A stretch of 49,443 nt of DNA from a bacterium. GTDB taxonomy: Bacteria; Hydrothermota; Hydrothermia; LBFQ01; DSFT01. The stretch's first letter is position 1. Every line of letters begins with the position of its first letter. Positions 26,828 through 34,608 of this stretch are shown here, one piece after another. The notes beneath the pieces were generated by a model. That model was not told where the DNA came from, made no database searches, and was given only the letters and a program-made list of their open reading frames with translations. The stretch spans positions 1 to 49,443 of the forward strand of contig JAUQPS010000003.1 of assembly GCA_030550205.1 (NCBI GenBank). The letters run 5' to 3'. A program made the position numbers and the translations under genes.

Positions 26828-28295
26828 ACAATATAAACAAATTGCAAATAATTTATTTAAATTGAAAATTTCAAGATTTCCAAAAAGAGGAACTATTTAT
26901 GATAGAAATTTAAGACCAATTGCTTATAGTATTCCTGTTTTAGAGCTTTATCAATACTTAGATAATATTGTTGATTATTATGGGATTTTAAAATCTTTGA
27001 ATATATCGCCTGATACTTCAAAGAAATTTCCGAAATTATTATCAAAGGAAGTTCCAATAGAATATAGAAAGTTTATAATTTCACCAAAAGAAAGAGGTTT
27101 ATTTGCAATAAAGTATTATAAAAGGATTTATCCATTTTATGAAATTTCACAAAACATAATAGGTTTTGTTGTAGATACAATTGGTATGGAAGGGCTTGAA
27201 AAAGCGTTAGATATATTTTTAAGGGGAAAATCTGGTTATGAAGAAATTTTTCAAAGTGCTGATGGAAACAGGTTTTTATTACCTTATGGTAATAAAAATC
27301 AACCAATAAATGGTTTGGATGTAATTACAACCTTAGATATGAAAATTCAAGAAATTGCTTATAGATATTTAAAGGAAACGATATTACAAGAAAATGCAAA
27401 TTGGGGATTTGTAATTGTTTTAGACCCAAGGACTGGTGAAATTTTAGCTATGGCAAATTATCCAAATAGTTATAAAAATTATGCTATTCAGTTTATGTAT
27501 GAACCTGGTTCTACATTTAAAATTTTTACATTTGCAAAAGCACTTGAATTAAATTTAATAAGTGATAGTGATAGCGTTTATGTGGAAAAAGATGGGATTA
27601 TTATAGATGGATATAGGATTAAAAATGTTGAAAAAACACAAGGCTGGATAAGCTATAAGAAAGCTTTAAGTTATTCTATAAATTCAGTATTTTCTCAATT
27701 AGGTATAAAGATGGGAGGAATTCAATTATATGAAATAGCAAGAAGGGTGGGTTTCGGTATAAGAACGGATGTTTCTTTGAATGGTGAGACAAATGGTATA
27801 TTAAAAAGAAGATATAGAAATATAGATATTGCTAATTTTGCAATTGGACAGGGATTTTCTATAAATGGGCTTCAAATGGCTCTTGCTTATAGTTGTATAG
27901 CAAATGGTGGGTATTTAATAGCTCCAAAAATTGTTTTAAAGATAGGTGATAGTTTATATAATAAAACTTATACTGTAAGAAAGTGCTTTTCTGATAAAAT
28001 AGCTAATAAGTTAAAAGAACTTTTATTAGATGTTGTAGAGAATGGTTCTGGTAAGCTTGCAAAGGTAGAAGGGTTAAAAATTGCAGGAAAAACTGGAACT
28101 TCACAAAAATTTATAGATGGAAGTTATAGTGATGATAAAGTTATTACTTCTTTTATTGGATTTTTCCCAGTAGATAATCCAAGATATTTAATTTATGTAG
28201 TATTAGATGAACCAAAGAAAAATAAATTTGGCGGAACTTCTGCTGCTCCCTTATTTAGAAAAATTGCAAAGGAGATAATAAGCCTTAAAATTTGA
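26736..28295 (+). CDS. penicillin-binding protein transpeptidase (FtsI/PBP2 family)
   Basis: A class B penicillin-binding protein cross-linking septal or lateral peptidoglycan. One N-terminal membrane helix (IVLILVFLIVWYLIAIA), a dimerisation domain with PKRGTIYDRN, and the transpeptidase domain with the active-site Ser259-x2-Lys262 (STFK), SIN (314-316) and KTGT (452-455). I use the ATG at 26736 rather than 26709: GGAG lies 8 nt before it and the protein then begins with the short basic MKLR before the membrane helix; length is 519 residues. The preceding FtsL-like gene supports FtsI. No C-terminal PASTA domain. Confidence 0.93.
   Translation: MKLRIVLILVFLIVWYLIAIAKLFHIQIIDRQYKQIANNLFKLKISRFPKRGTIYDRNLRPIAYSIPVLELYQYLDNIVDYYGILKSLNISPDTSKKFPKLLSKEVPIEYRKFIISPKERGLFAIKYYKRIYPFYEISQNIIGFVVDTIGMEGLEKALDIFLRGKSGYEEIFQSADGNRFLLPYGNKNQPINGLDVITTLDMKIQEIAYRYLKETILQENANWGFVIVLDPRTGEILAMANYPNSYKNYAIQFMYEPGSTFKIFTFAKALELNLISDSDSVYVEKDGIIIDGYRIKNVEKTQGWISYKKALSYSINSVFSQLGIKMGGIQLYEIARRVGFGIRTDVSLNGETNGILKRRYRNIDIANFAIGQGFSINGLQMALAYSCIANGGYLIAPKIVLKIGDSLYNKTYTVRKCFSDKIANKLKELLLDVVENGSGKLAKVEGLKIAGKTGTSQKFIDGSYSDDKVITSFIGFFPVDNPRYLIYVVLDEPKKNKFGGTSAAPLFRKIAKEIISLKI
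28286..28291 (+). promoter_or_regulatory. possible -10 of the restriction-modification genes
   Basis: TAAAAT lies in the last codons of the transpeptidase gene, 10 nt before the methyltransferase ATG at 28302. It may give the restriction-modification pair its own transcript. Confidence 0.35.
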
Positions 28296-28301
28296 AAAAT
28301 T

Positions 28302-29138
28302 ATGAGACTTTTTCAGTTCGATACAAATTCAAGCAAAAGTAAAAAGGTAAGTAGAATTAATGATATTGACCTTACTAAATGGAAAGAATATAAGGAAATA
28401 ATTACTGATAGTTTGTGGATTTTTGATAGAAGAGATAATTCTGGTGCTCATCTTGGATGGTATTGGGGTAATTTTATTCCACAAATTCCACGCCAATTGA
28501 TGCTAAGATATACAAAAAGAGGTGATTGGGTATTGGACCCTTTTCTTGGAAGTGGTACAACGTTAATTGAATGTAGAAGATTAGGTAGAAATGGTATTGG
28601 AATTGAATTAAATCCAGATGTTGCACAAAAAGCAAAGCTATTAATTGAAAAAGAAGAAAATCAAGATAAAGTGATTACAGAAGTGATAATAGGAGATAGT
28701 AGAACATTAGATATAAAATCAATTTTGAATAACTACCAAATTAATAGAGTTCAGTTTATTATTATGCATCCACCATATCATGATATTATTAAATTTTCAA
28801 ATGATAAGCGAGATCTTTCTAATGCTAAAAATTTAGAAGAGTTTTTGAGGATGTTTGGTGAAGTTGTGGATAACGTTACCTTATACTTAGAAGATGGAAG
28901 ATATTTTGCTTTGGTTATTGGAGATAAGTATTCCAAAGGAGAATGGATACCTTTGGGTTTTTATTGTATGCAAGAAGTACTAAAAAGGGGATATAAGTTA
29001 AAGAGCATAGTTGTAAAGAATTTTGAGGAGACAAGAGGAAAGAAAAATCAAAGAGAACTTTGGAGATATAGGGCATTGGTAGGCGGTTTTTATGTATTTA
29101 AGCATGAATATATTATGTTATTTCAAAAAAGAAAATAA
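28302..29138 (+). CDS. type II DNA methyltransferase (N4/N6)
   Basis: The modification enzyme of a restriction-modification pair. SAM-binding motif I is DPFLGSGTT (79-87) and the catalytic motif IV is HPPY (156-159) in MHPPYHDIIKFSND, a known variant of DPPY/SPPY in which the first Asp is replaced. The order motif I then IV differs from the methylase at the window's left edge. At 278 residues it is compact. Whether cytosine-N4 or adenine-N6 is modified cannot be decided. The endonuclease-like gene follows after 9 nt. Confidence 0.9.
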   Translation: MRLFQFDTNSSKSKKVSRINDIDLTKWKEYKEIITDSLWIFDRRDNSGAHLGWYWGNFIPQIPRQLMLRYTKRGDWVLDPFLGSGTTLIECRRLGRNGIGIELNPDVAQKAKLLIEKEENQDKVITEVIIGDSRTLDIKSILNNYQINRVQFIIMHPPYHDIIKFSNDKRDLSNAKNLEEFLRMFGEVVDNVTLYLEDGRYFALVIGDKYSKGEWIPLGFYCMQEVLKRGYKLKSIVVKNFEETRGKKNQRELWRYRALVGGFYVFKHEYIMLFQKRK

Positions 29139-29147
29139 AGGTAAACT

Positions 29148-29981
29148 ATGGCTTTGTTGAGTGAAAAAGAAGTTTTAAATTTAAAACTTAATTCTATTCC
29201 TCTATCTCAATTAAAGGAGTTGGCTTCATATCTTGGTATATCTTACAGGGGAACAGCTGCTGATATTATTAAAAAGATAATAAAAGAAAAACCGAATCAA
29301 AAAAGTATTGATGAGTTCATTAAAAGAAAATATCAAGAAAAAATAGAAAATAGAAGAAAAATTATTTCTGATGAAGATTTGAAAAAAGAATTGATGAAAG
29401 TTAAAACATTTTCTTGGGGAGTAGTTCAGGGTCAATTAGATCAAAAGATACAAACTAATTATGTAAGAAAATTTTTTCGATATGAGGATCTATTAAATCA
29501 TATTAAATTAAATCTTTACAAAGAAATTACAAATTATGTTATTTGCACTTGGTTTAATCATTGGACCACAGTTTTAATAGAAGAATATGTAAACACTCAT
29601 CCCAAAGTGGTTCCAACTCTTAAAAATATAAAAGGTATTGATTTTTTCTTTTATAATCAACCTTTTGATTTAAAAGTTACTTATTTACCTCGTGGTTATG
29701 ATCCAATAAAGGCAATTGAGAATCCCTATGATTTAATTATTTGGTTATATGAAAATCAGGGTGCTCAAAGATTTGGAGCTGATAATCGCTTATTTATTGT
29801 TCTTCTTGATAAAAATAATCCTGAAAAAAGTTGGGAATTAAAAAGAGATTTTGATTTTGTATTTCAAAAAATTTACGAATTTTTCAATAAGGAAACGATT
29901 TCGGAAAAGGATGAAATAATTTTTACTTTTAAAAAGAAGACCTATTCAACAATAGCTAAAATATTATTAATAGTAAAATAA
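29148..29981 (+). CDS. predicted type II restriction endonuclease with N-terminal SAP-like domain
   Basis: The 277-residue protein starts with a helix-extension-helix like the SAP DNA-binding domain (IPLSQLKELASYLGISYRGTAADIIKKI, about residues 17-44), has a charged linker, and carries a PD-(D/E)xK-type core: Asp165 in KGIDFFF and Asp174-Leu-Lys176 in QPFDLKVTY. Position directly after a DNA methyltransferase makes a restriction endonuclease the best reading. AAAGGT lies shortly before the ATG. The recognition sequence is unknown. It ends 10 nt from the convergent CDGSH gene with no visible terminator. Confidence 0.78.
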   Translation: MALLSEKEVLNLKLNSIPLSQLKELASYLGISYRGTAADIIKKIIKEKPNQKSIDEFIKRKYQEKIENRRKIISDEDLKKELMKVKTFSWGVVQGQLDQKIQTNYVRKFFRYEDLLNHIKLNLYKEITNYVICTWFNHWTTVLIEEYVNTHPKVVPTLKNIKGIDFFFYNQPFDLKVTYLPRGYDPIKAIENPYDLIIWLYENQGAQRFGADNRLFIVLLDKNNPEKSWELKRDFDFVFQKIYEFFNKETISEKDEIIFTFKKKTYSTIAKILLIVK

Positions 29982-29991
29982 TGAAAATAAA

Positions 29992-30204
29992 TTAACCTTT
30001 TATACTTAACTTTCCTTCTGCTTTAAATCCGATTTTTGCATGTGTTCCATCACAAAATGGTTTATTATTTGATCCTCCACATCTACATAAATAAATCACT
30101 TTCTTATCTATTATCTCTTCTTTTCCTTCCTTTTCAATTACAAACTTATCTCCTTCTATTTCAACTTTATATGGTCCATTTTCCAAAGGTTCTATTCTGA
30201 TCAT
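29992..30204 (-). CDS. CDGSH iron-sulfur domain protein
   Basis: A 70-residue protein with the mitoNEET-type [2Fe-2S] motif: Cys40-x-Cys42-x2-Ser...Pro-x-Cys51-Asp-Gly-Thr-His55, in CRCGGSNNKPFCDGTH. All three Cys and the His ligand are present, with Thr in place of Ser in the CDGSH core, a common variant. Such proteins bind redox-active, pH-labile clusters. It overlaps the ABC ATPase stop by 4 nt (ATGA), and also has TAAAAT 6 nt before its ATG inside that gene, so it may be made from its own leaderless transcript. Confidence 0.93.
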   Translation of the reverse strand: MIRIEPLENGPYKVEIEGDKFVIEKEGKEEIIDKKVIYLCRCGGSNNKPFCDGTHAKIGFKAEGKLSIKG

Positions 30205-30845
30205 ACGAAAATTTTAAAGTTTATCCTAAAAACATCCTCAAATAGTTTTTCATTTAAACAATTTGAATAAATTTTTCCATCTTTCATTAAAATAAAGTTT
30301 TTAAAATACTTTATAGCTAAATGGATATCGTGAATTGTTAAAAGAAAAGCTCTATTTGAATTTTTAATATATTCTAAAATTTTTATTTGGAAATATGGGT
30401 CTAAATGTGAAATTGGTTCATCAAGGACAGCTAACTTTGTATTTGAGTTTATAATCCTTGTTAATCTTACTCTTTGAACCTCACCAAGTGAAATTTCATT
30501 CATTTTTTTATTTAGTAATTTTTCTATTTCCATTAAATCCACATTTAATTTTATTCCCGATAATTCTAAATATGTCTTTACTCTTATTTCTGGTTGATAT
30601 TCAACTTGTAATAAAAATGAACAATTTTTAATAAGCTCTTCTTGTGGAATTGTTTTAAGTTCTTTTGAAAATAATTTTATACTACCTTCATAATTTATAA
30701 GTTTTAAAAGGGTTTTAAAAAGTGTTGTTTTTCCACTTCCATTTGGTCCTAAAATTGCTATTTTTTCATTCTCATTAACTTCTAAATGCTCAATATAAAT
30801 TTTAAAATTTTTATAACCTGAAATAACATTTTTTATTTTTAACAT
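30201..30845 (-). CDS. ABC transporter ATP-binding protein
   Basis: A 214-residue nucleotide-binding domain with Walker A GPNGSGKT (33-40), Q-loop SFLLQVEYQ, signature ISLGEVQRVRLTR, Walker B plus D-loop LAVLDEPISHLDP and the switch His in LTIHD. The form resembles the metal/cobalamin/siderophore import ATPases, but no permease or binding protein is adjacent, so the substrate is unknown. The ATG overlaps the thrS stop by 7 nt, and its stop overlaps the CDGSH start. Confidence 0.9.
   Translation of the reverse strand: MLKIKNVISGYKNFKIYIEHLEVNENEKIAILGPNGSGKTTLFKTLLKLINYEGSIKLFSKELKTIPQEELIKNCSFLLQVEYQPEIRVKTYLELSGIKLNVDLMEIEKLLNKKMNEISLGEVQRVRLTRIINSNTKLAVLDEPISHLDPYFQIKILEYIKNSNRAFLLTIHDIHLAIKYFKNFILMKDGKIYSNCLNEKLFEDVFRINFKIFV
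30211..30216 (-). promoter_or_regulatory. predicted internal -10 for the CDGSH gene
   Basis: Minus-strand TAAAAT lies within the last codons of the ABC ATPase gene, 6 nt before the ATG at 30204. Confidence 0.4.
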
Positions 30846-32758
30846 TCACTTTTTAGTATTTCAAGTGCTTCTTCTAATTTCTTAAATCCTAAATCTCCTT
30901 CCTTTCTTTTTCTTATTGAAACTCCTTCATTTTCAACTTCTTTCTTTCCAACTACAAAAACATATGGAATTTTATGTATTTCTGCATCTCTAATTTTATA
31001 TCCAACAGTTTCTTTTCTTTTATCAATTTCTACTCTAAATCCATTCTCCTTAAAGAAATTATAAACTTTTTGAGCATAATCAATAAATTTATCAGATATT
31101 GGAATTATAACAATTTGTATAGGTGAAAGCCATAGTGGAAATTCTCCTGCATAATGCTCAATTAAAATTCCCATAAATCTTTCAATTGAACCAAAAATAG
31201 CTCTATGTATAATTATTGGAGTTTTTTCTTTTCCATCTTTATCTACAAATGTTAAATTAAATCTTTTTGGTAAGTTAAAATCTAATTGAATTGTAGTGCA
31301 TTGCCACTTTCTATCTAAAACATCAAATAGATGGACATCTATTTTAGGGCCATAAAATGCTGCTTCTCCTTCTAAAATTTTATATTCCAAATTTAATTTT
31401 TCTAATGCTCTTTTTAAAGAATTTTGAGCATTTTCCCAATCTTCTATACTTCCCATATATTTACTAAAATTGTTTTTATCATAAACTGAAAGCCAAATTT
31501 CAAATTTTTTAAATCCAAATTTATTTAGAATCTCCTTCATTAAATCAAGAACTTCACTTACAACTTCTTCAACTTGATAAGGAGCACAAAATATATGACT
31601 ATCATCTTGGGTTATATTTCTTACTCTTAATAAACCATGTAGTGTTCCACTTCTTTCATATCTATAAACAGTAGCAACTTCAAATAATTTTAATGGTAAA
31701 TCTCTATAAGAGTATTTTTTTGATTTGTAAATTAAGATATGGGCAGGACAATTCATAGGTTTAACACCAAAAGATTCATTTTCTGTTTCCATAAGGAACA
31801 TATTTTCTTTATAATAATCTAAATGTCCTGAAATTTTCCAAATATCAGTCTTTAATACATGGGGAGTCCAAACAAGCTTATATCCTCTTTCTAAATGTTT
31901 TTGTTTTGAAAAATCTTCAAGAATTTTTCTTAAAATAGCACCTTTTGGATGAAAGAATACAAATCCACTTCCTGCTTCTTCATAAAAATCAAATAATTCA
32001 AGTTGTTTTCCTAAAACTCTATGATCTCTTTTTTTCGCTTCTTCCAATTTATTTAAAAATTCATTTAGCTCTTCTTTATTAGGAAATGATATACCATAAA
32101 TCCTTTGAAGTTGTGGATTTCTTTCATCTCCTTTAAAATAAGCGCCACTTACACTTAAAATTTTAAATGCTTTTACAAGTCCTGTTCTTGGAATATGGGG
32201 ACCTTTACATAAATCCACAAATTCTCCCTGAAAATAAACTGAAACTTTATCTTGATTAAACTCATCAATTAATATCACTTTATAATCCTCATTTTTACTC
32301 TTAAAGAATTCTTTTGCATAATTGCTATCCCATTCCTCCCTTCTTGTATAATAATTACTTTCAATAATTTTATAGCATTCCTCTTCAATTTTCTTTAAAT
32401 CATCTTCATTTAATGTTTTTCCATTAAAGTCAATGTCATAGAAAAATCCCTTTTCAATAGGTGGTCCTATTGTTAATTTTGAATTTGGAAATAATCGTTT
32501 TACCGCTTGAGCTAATATATGTGCAGATGAATGCCAAAAAACTTCTTTTCCTTCTTTACTATTAAAATCTAAAACTTCAATTTCTTCACCATCTTTTAAT
32601 ACTTCACCAACTTTTCTTGTTAAATCAAATAAAAATCCATCTTTCCTTTTTGCTACTAAATAATTATGAAATACTTCATCTATTTCAATTAAGCTCTTAT
32701 TTTCATCAATTTCAAAAATTTTTTCAGAGTTATCTGGGAATTTTATTTTAATTTTCAT
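30839..32758 (-). CDS. thrS: threonine--tRNA ligase
   Basis: A full-length (639-residue) class II synthetase. Domains in order: N-terminal TGS domain (about 1-60), editing domain with HSSAHILAQA (second-domain zinc-like His motif), catalytic core with GVKPMNCPAHILIY carrying the zinc Cys, motif 2 EVATVYRYERSGTLHGLLRVR and motif 3 GSIERFMGILIEHY, then the anticodon-binding domain (IQIVIIPISDKF...). All domains typical of bacterial ThrS are present. Its ATG overlaps the stop of OsmC copy 1 by 4 nt. Confidence 0.98.
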   Translation of the reverse strand: MKIKIKFPDNSEKIFEIDENKSLIEIDEVFHNYLVAKRKDGFLFDLTRKVGEVLKDGEEIEVLDFNSKEGKEVFWHSSAHILAQAVKRLFPNSKLTIGPPIEKGFFYDIDFNGKTLNEDDLKKIEEECYKIIESNYYTRREEWDSNYAKEFFKSKNEDYKVILIDEFNQDKVSVYFQGEFVDLCKGPHIPRTGLVKAFKILSVSGAYFKGDERNPQLQRIYGISFPNKEELNEFLNKLEEAKKRDHRVLGKQLELFDFYEEAGSGFVFFHPKGAILRKILEDFSKQKHLERGYKLVWTPHVLKTDIWKISGHLDYYKENMFLMETENESFGVKPMNCPAHILIYKSKKYSYRDLPLKLFEVATVYRYERSGTLHGLLRVRNITQDDSHIFCAPYQVEEVVSEVLDLMKEILNKFGFKKFEIWLSVYDKNNFSKYMGSIEDWENAQNSLKRALEKLNLEYKILEGEAAFYGPKIDVHLFDVLDRKWQCTTIQLDFNLPKRFNLTFVDKDGKEKTPIIIHRAIFGSIERFMGILIEHYAGEFPLWLSPIQIVIIPISDKFIDYAQKVYNFFKENGFRVEIDKRKETVGYKIRDAEIHKIPYVFVVGKKEVENEGVSIRKRKEGDLGFKKLEEALEILKSEC

Positions 32759-33267
32759 AGTTTTATTCTCGTTTCAAATGGAACTTGATTTTGAATTACA
32801 TAAGCAGCAGGACATTTTTTATTTGCTAATTTTCTAATCTCTTCAATAATTTCTTTATTAGCATTTGTTTCAATTTCAAGCTCAATTGTTATTTTTTCTA
32901 CTACTGGACTATCTTCAATATCAAAAACACTTTTCATATTAACATCTACATAACCTATTGCTTTTAGTTTTTTAATTTCAATACCCATTTGGCTTGCAAT
33001 TGTCATAAATGTAGTAGAATAACAACTTATCATACCAAAAGCGCATATTTGAACAGGATTTGGGGCATTACCATAACCTCCACTTATTGGGGGTTGATCT
33101 GTTGAAAGTTCTGTTATTCCATTTGGATATTCTATTTTCCCCATAAATTGAATTTTTTTATCAAATATCCATTCACCTTCTACAATAAATGACCTTTTTT
33201 CTGGTAGCTCATTATTTAAAATTTTTTCTCTTGTAATTTTAATTGATTCTATATTTACATTATTCAT
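32755..33267 (-). CDS. OsmC-family protein, copy 1
   Basis: A 170-residue OsmC/Ohr-fold protein. The family's two redox cysteines are represented by Cys82 (MISC) and Cys152 (KKCPAAY), with an additional Cys75 (QICAFGM). OsmC/Ohr proteins reduce organic hydroperoxides or act on polysulfide-like substrates, but the substrate here is not known. It is a close paralogue of 33869-34393, collinear without gaps over nearly the full length. The first gene of the thrS operon, with TAAAAT 9 nt before its ATG. Confidence 0.9.
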   Translation of the reverse strand: MNNVNIESIKITREKILNNELPEKRSFIVEGEWIFDKKIQFMGKIEYPNGITELSTDQPPISGGYGNAPNPVQICAFGMISCYSTTFMTIASQMGIEIKKLKAIGYVDVNMKSVFDIEDSPVVEKITIELEIETNANKEIIEEIRKLANKKCPAAYVIQNQVPFETRIKL

Positions 33268-33276
33268 AGTCTGAAA

Positions 33277-33282
33277 ATTTTA
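33277..33282 (-). promoter_or_regulatory. predicted -10 of the osmC1-thrS operon
   Basis: Minus-strand TAAAAT, 9 nt before the ATG at 33267. Confidence 0.5.
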
Positions 33283-33295
33283 AGGGAGGAATTTT

Positions 33296-33561
33296 TTATT
33301 GCTCCTCTTCAATATCCCTTAGGATTTTTTCAATCATAGGTTTAATTAGTGGTAACTCCTCTTTAATCACCTTCCAAACTATCATATGATTGATACCAAA
33401 ATATGAATGTACTATTTTATCTCTGAATCTTGCCATTTCTTTCCAAAGTACTTAGTAGCTTCTCCTATTATATGTATCTGCCATAATACTGCGCTTTTTA
33501 CTTTTTCATCAAATAAAAAATCTTCAAACTCCATTTTTTCAACAAAATTTTCCCTATTCAT
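33296..33561 (-). pseudogene. broken hepT (HEPN toxin of an MntA-HepT module)
   Basis: From an ATG that overlaps the mntA stop (ATGA, 33561), one frame reads FEDFLFDEKVKSAVLWQIHIIGEATKYF, the first part of a HepT/DUF86 HEPN protein, then hits a stop at 33412-33414. The second part, WKEMARFRDKIVHSYFGINHM...VIKEELPLIKPMIEKIL, lies in another frame and contains the complete HEPN active-site motif R-x4-H-x-Y (33401-33424). The switch is near 33440. Between GEATK and WKEMA about ten residues usual in HepT are missing, so this looks like a deletion with frameshift, not a simple sequencing slip. Confidence 0.75.
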
Positions 33562-33869
33562 ACATAAATTACTTCTTTTAGTATTTTTTCTTTTAACTCA
33601 GGTCTTATTCCTTCCTTTTCAATTAAGTCAACCTTTCTTTTTAAAAGCTTTTGAATATAAAGCTCCAACTCAATAAACTTGATAAGACCTGGTATTTCTT
33701 CATACTCTACCAATATATCAACATCACTTTTTTTATTTTGTTCTCCTCTTACAAAAGAACCAAAAACTCCAATTTCTTTTACCTTATATTTTTGCTTTAT
33801 TTCTTCTTTATGAATTTTTAATATCTCTATAATTTCTTGTAAAGAGCTTACTGATTTTTTTCTTGCCAT
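33558..33869 (-). CDS. MntA-type minimal nucleotidyltransferase (antitoxin)
   Basis: A 103-residue minimal nucleotidyltransferase with the motif G37-S38-x10-D49-x-D51 in GSFVRGEQNKKSDVDILVEY and a third acidic residue, Asp81 (KVDLI). In MntA-HepT modules this enzyme AMPylates the HEPN toxin's R-x4-H-x-Y tyrosine and so blocks its RNase activity. The cognate hepT follows with a 4-nt overlap but is broken. The start overlaps the stop of OsmC copy 2 by 1 nt (TAATG). The antitoxin itself looks intact. Confidence 0.9.
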   Translation of the reverse strand: MARKKSVSSLQEIIEILKIHKEEIKQKYKVKEIGVFGSFVRGEQNKKSDVDILVEYEEIPGLIKFIELELYIQKLLKRKVDLIEKEGIRPELKEKILKEVIYV

Positions 33870-34393
33870 TAGTATTCAGTTTTTATTTTCACTCTAAATG
33901 GAATAGGATTTTGTATAATATAGGCAGCAGGACACTTTTTATTTGATATTTCTTTTATTTTTTCAATTATTTCTTTATCAGCATCACTTTGAATTTCCAC
34001 TTCAAGATTTACTCCTTCAACTACTGCTGTATCTTCGATATTAAGAACGCTTTTTAAATTAACATCTACATAACCTTTTATTTTAAGTTTTTTAATTTTA
34101 ATACCCATTTCTGCTGCTACTGAAACAAATGTGTAAGCATAACAGCTTATCATACCGAAGGTGCATATTTGAACGGGATTGGGAGCATTTCCATGACCTC
34201 CCATTGCAGGGACATTATCCACAGGAATTTCAATTTCACCTTGTGGATATTCTATTTTACCTATAAATTGGACCTCCTTATCAAATACCCATTCACCTTC
34301 TACGATATAAGGTCTTTTCGCAGGCCACTCATTTCTTAAAATTTTCTCTCTGGTTTCTTTTATAGCTTCTACGTTTACATTATTGATTATCAT
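33869..34393 (-). CDS. OsmC-family protein, copy 2
   Basis: A 174-residue OsmC-fold paralogue of the gene at 32755-33267, offset by two residues at the start. Cys77, Cys84 (MISC) and Cys154 (KKCPAAY) coincide with the cysteines of copy 1; the blocks VEGEW, GNAPNPVQIC and KKCPAAY are identical. The mntA-hepT module lies between the copies, which suggests duplication with a later insertion, or a module that has jumped into an osmC pair. TAAAAT lies 9 nt before its ATG. Confidence 0.9.
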   Translation of the reverse strand: MIINNVNVEAIKETREKILRNEWPAKRPYIVEGEWVFDKEVQFIGKIEYPQGEIEIPVDNVPAMGGHGNAPNPVQICTFGMISCYAYTFVSVAAEMGIKIKKLKIKGYVDVNLKSVLNIEDTAVVEGVNLEVEIQSDADKEIIEKIKEISNKKCPAAYIIQNPIPFRVKIKTEY

Positions 34394-34399
34394 AACTTG

Positions 34400-34423
34400 A
34401 AAATTTTAAAGCTTTAAAATTTT
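34400..34423. promoter_or_regulatory. 24-bp palindrome with two divergent -10 elements (osmC2 / Trm112-like gene)
   Basis: A perfect 24-bp palindrome centred on AAAGCTTT holds minus-strand TAAAAT at 34403-34408, 9 nt before osmC copy 2, and plus-strand TAAAAT at 34415-34420, 8 nt before the ATG at 34429. The whole intergenic gap is only 35 nt. Confidence 0.5.
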
Positions 34424-34428
34424 GGACT

Positions 34429-34602
34429 ATGGCAAATGAGATTGACCCTCAATTATTAGAAATCCTTGCTTGTCCTGTATGTAAAGGAGATTTGGAGTAT
34501 AACAAAGAGGAACAAAAACTTATATGTAATAATTGTAGATTGAAATATCCAATAAAAGAAGGTATTCCAATAATGCTGGAGGAAGAGGCAGAAAAGTTTT
34601 AA
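34429..34602 (+). CDS. Trm112/YcaR-like zinc-ribbon small protein
   Basis: A 57-residue protein (34429-34602) beginning [18 protein letters not shown]. Two CxxC pairs (Cys15/Cys18 and Cys33/Cys36) form a zinc ribbon, and the [10 protein letters not shown] ending is the signature of the Trm112p-like/UPF0434 (YcaR) family. Archaeal and eukaryotic relatives activate methyltransferases; the bacterial role is unclear. The start is set by a TAAAAT hexamer 8 nt upstream. The C25 peptidase gene follows after 6 nt. Confidence 0.9.
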   Translation: MANEIDPQLLEILACPVCKGDLEYNKEEQKLICNNCRLKYPIKEGIPIMLEEEAEKF

Positions 34603-34608
34603 AAGTTT

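Noticed and set aside
29982-29991. Intrinsic terminator between the endonuclease and CDGSH genes
   Set aside because: No inverted repeat followed by a T run can be found in the 10-nt gap or its flanks.
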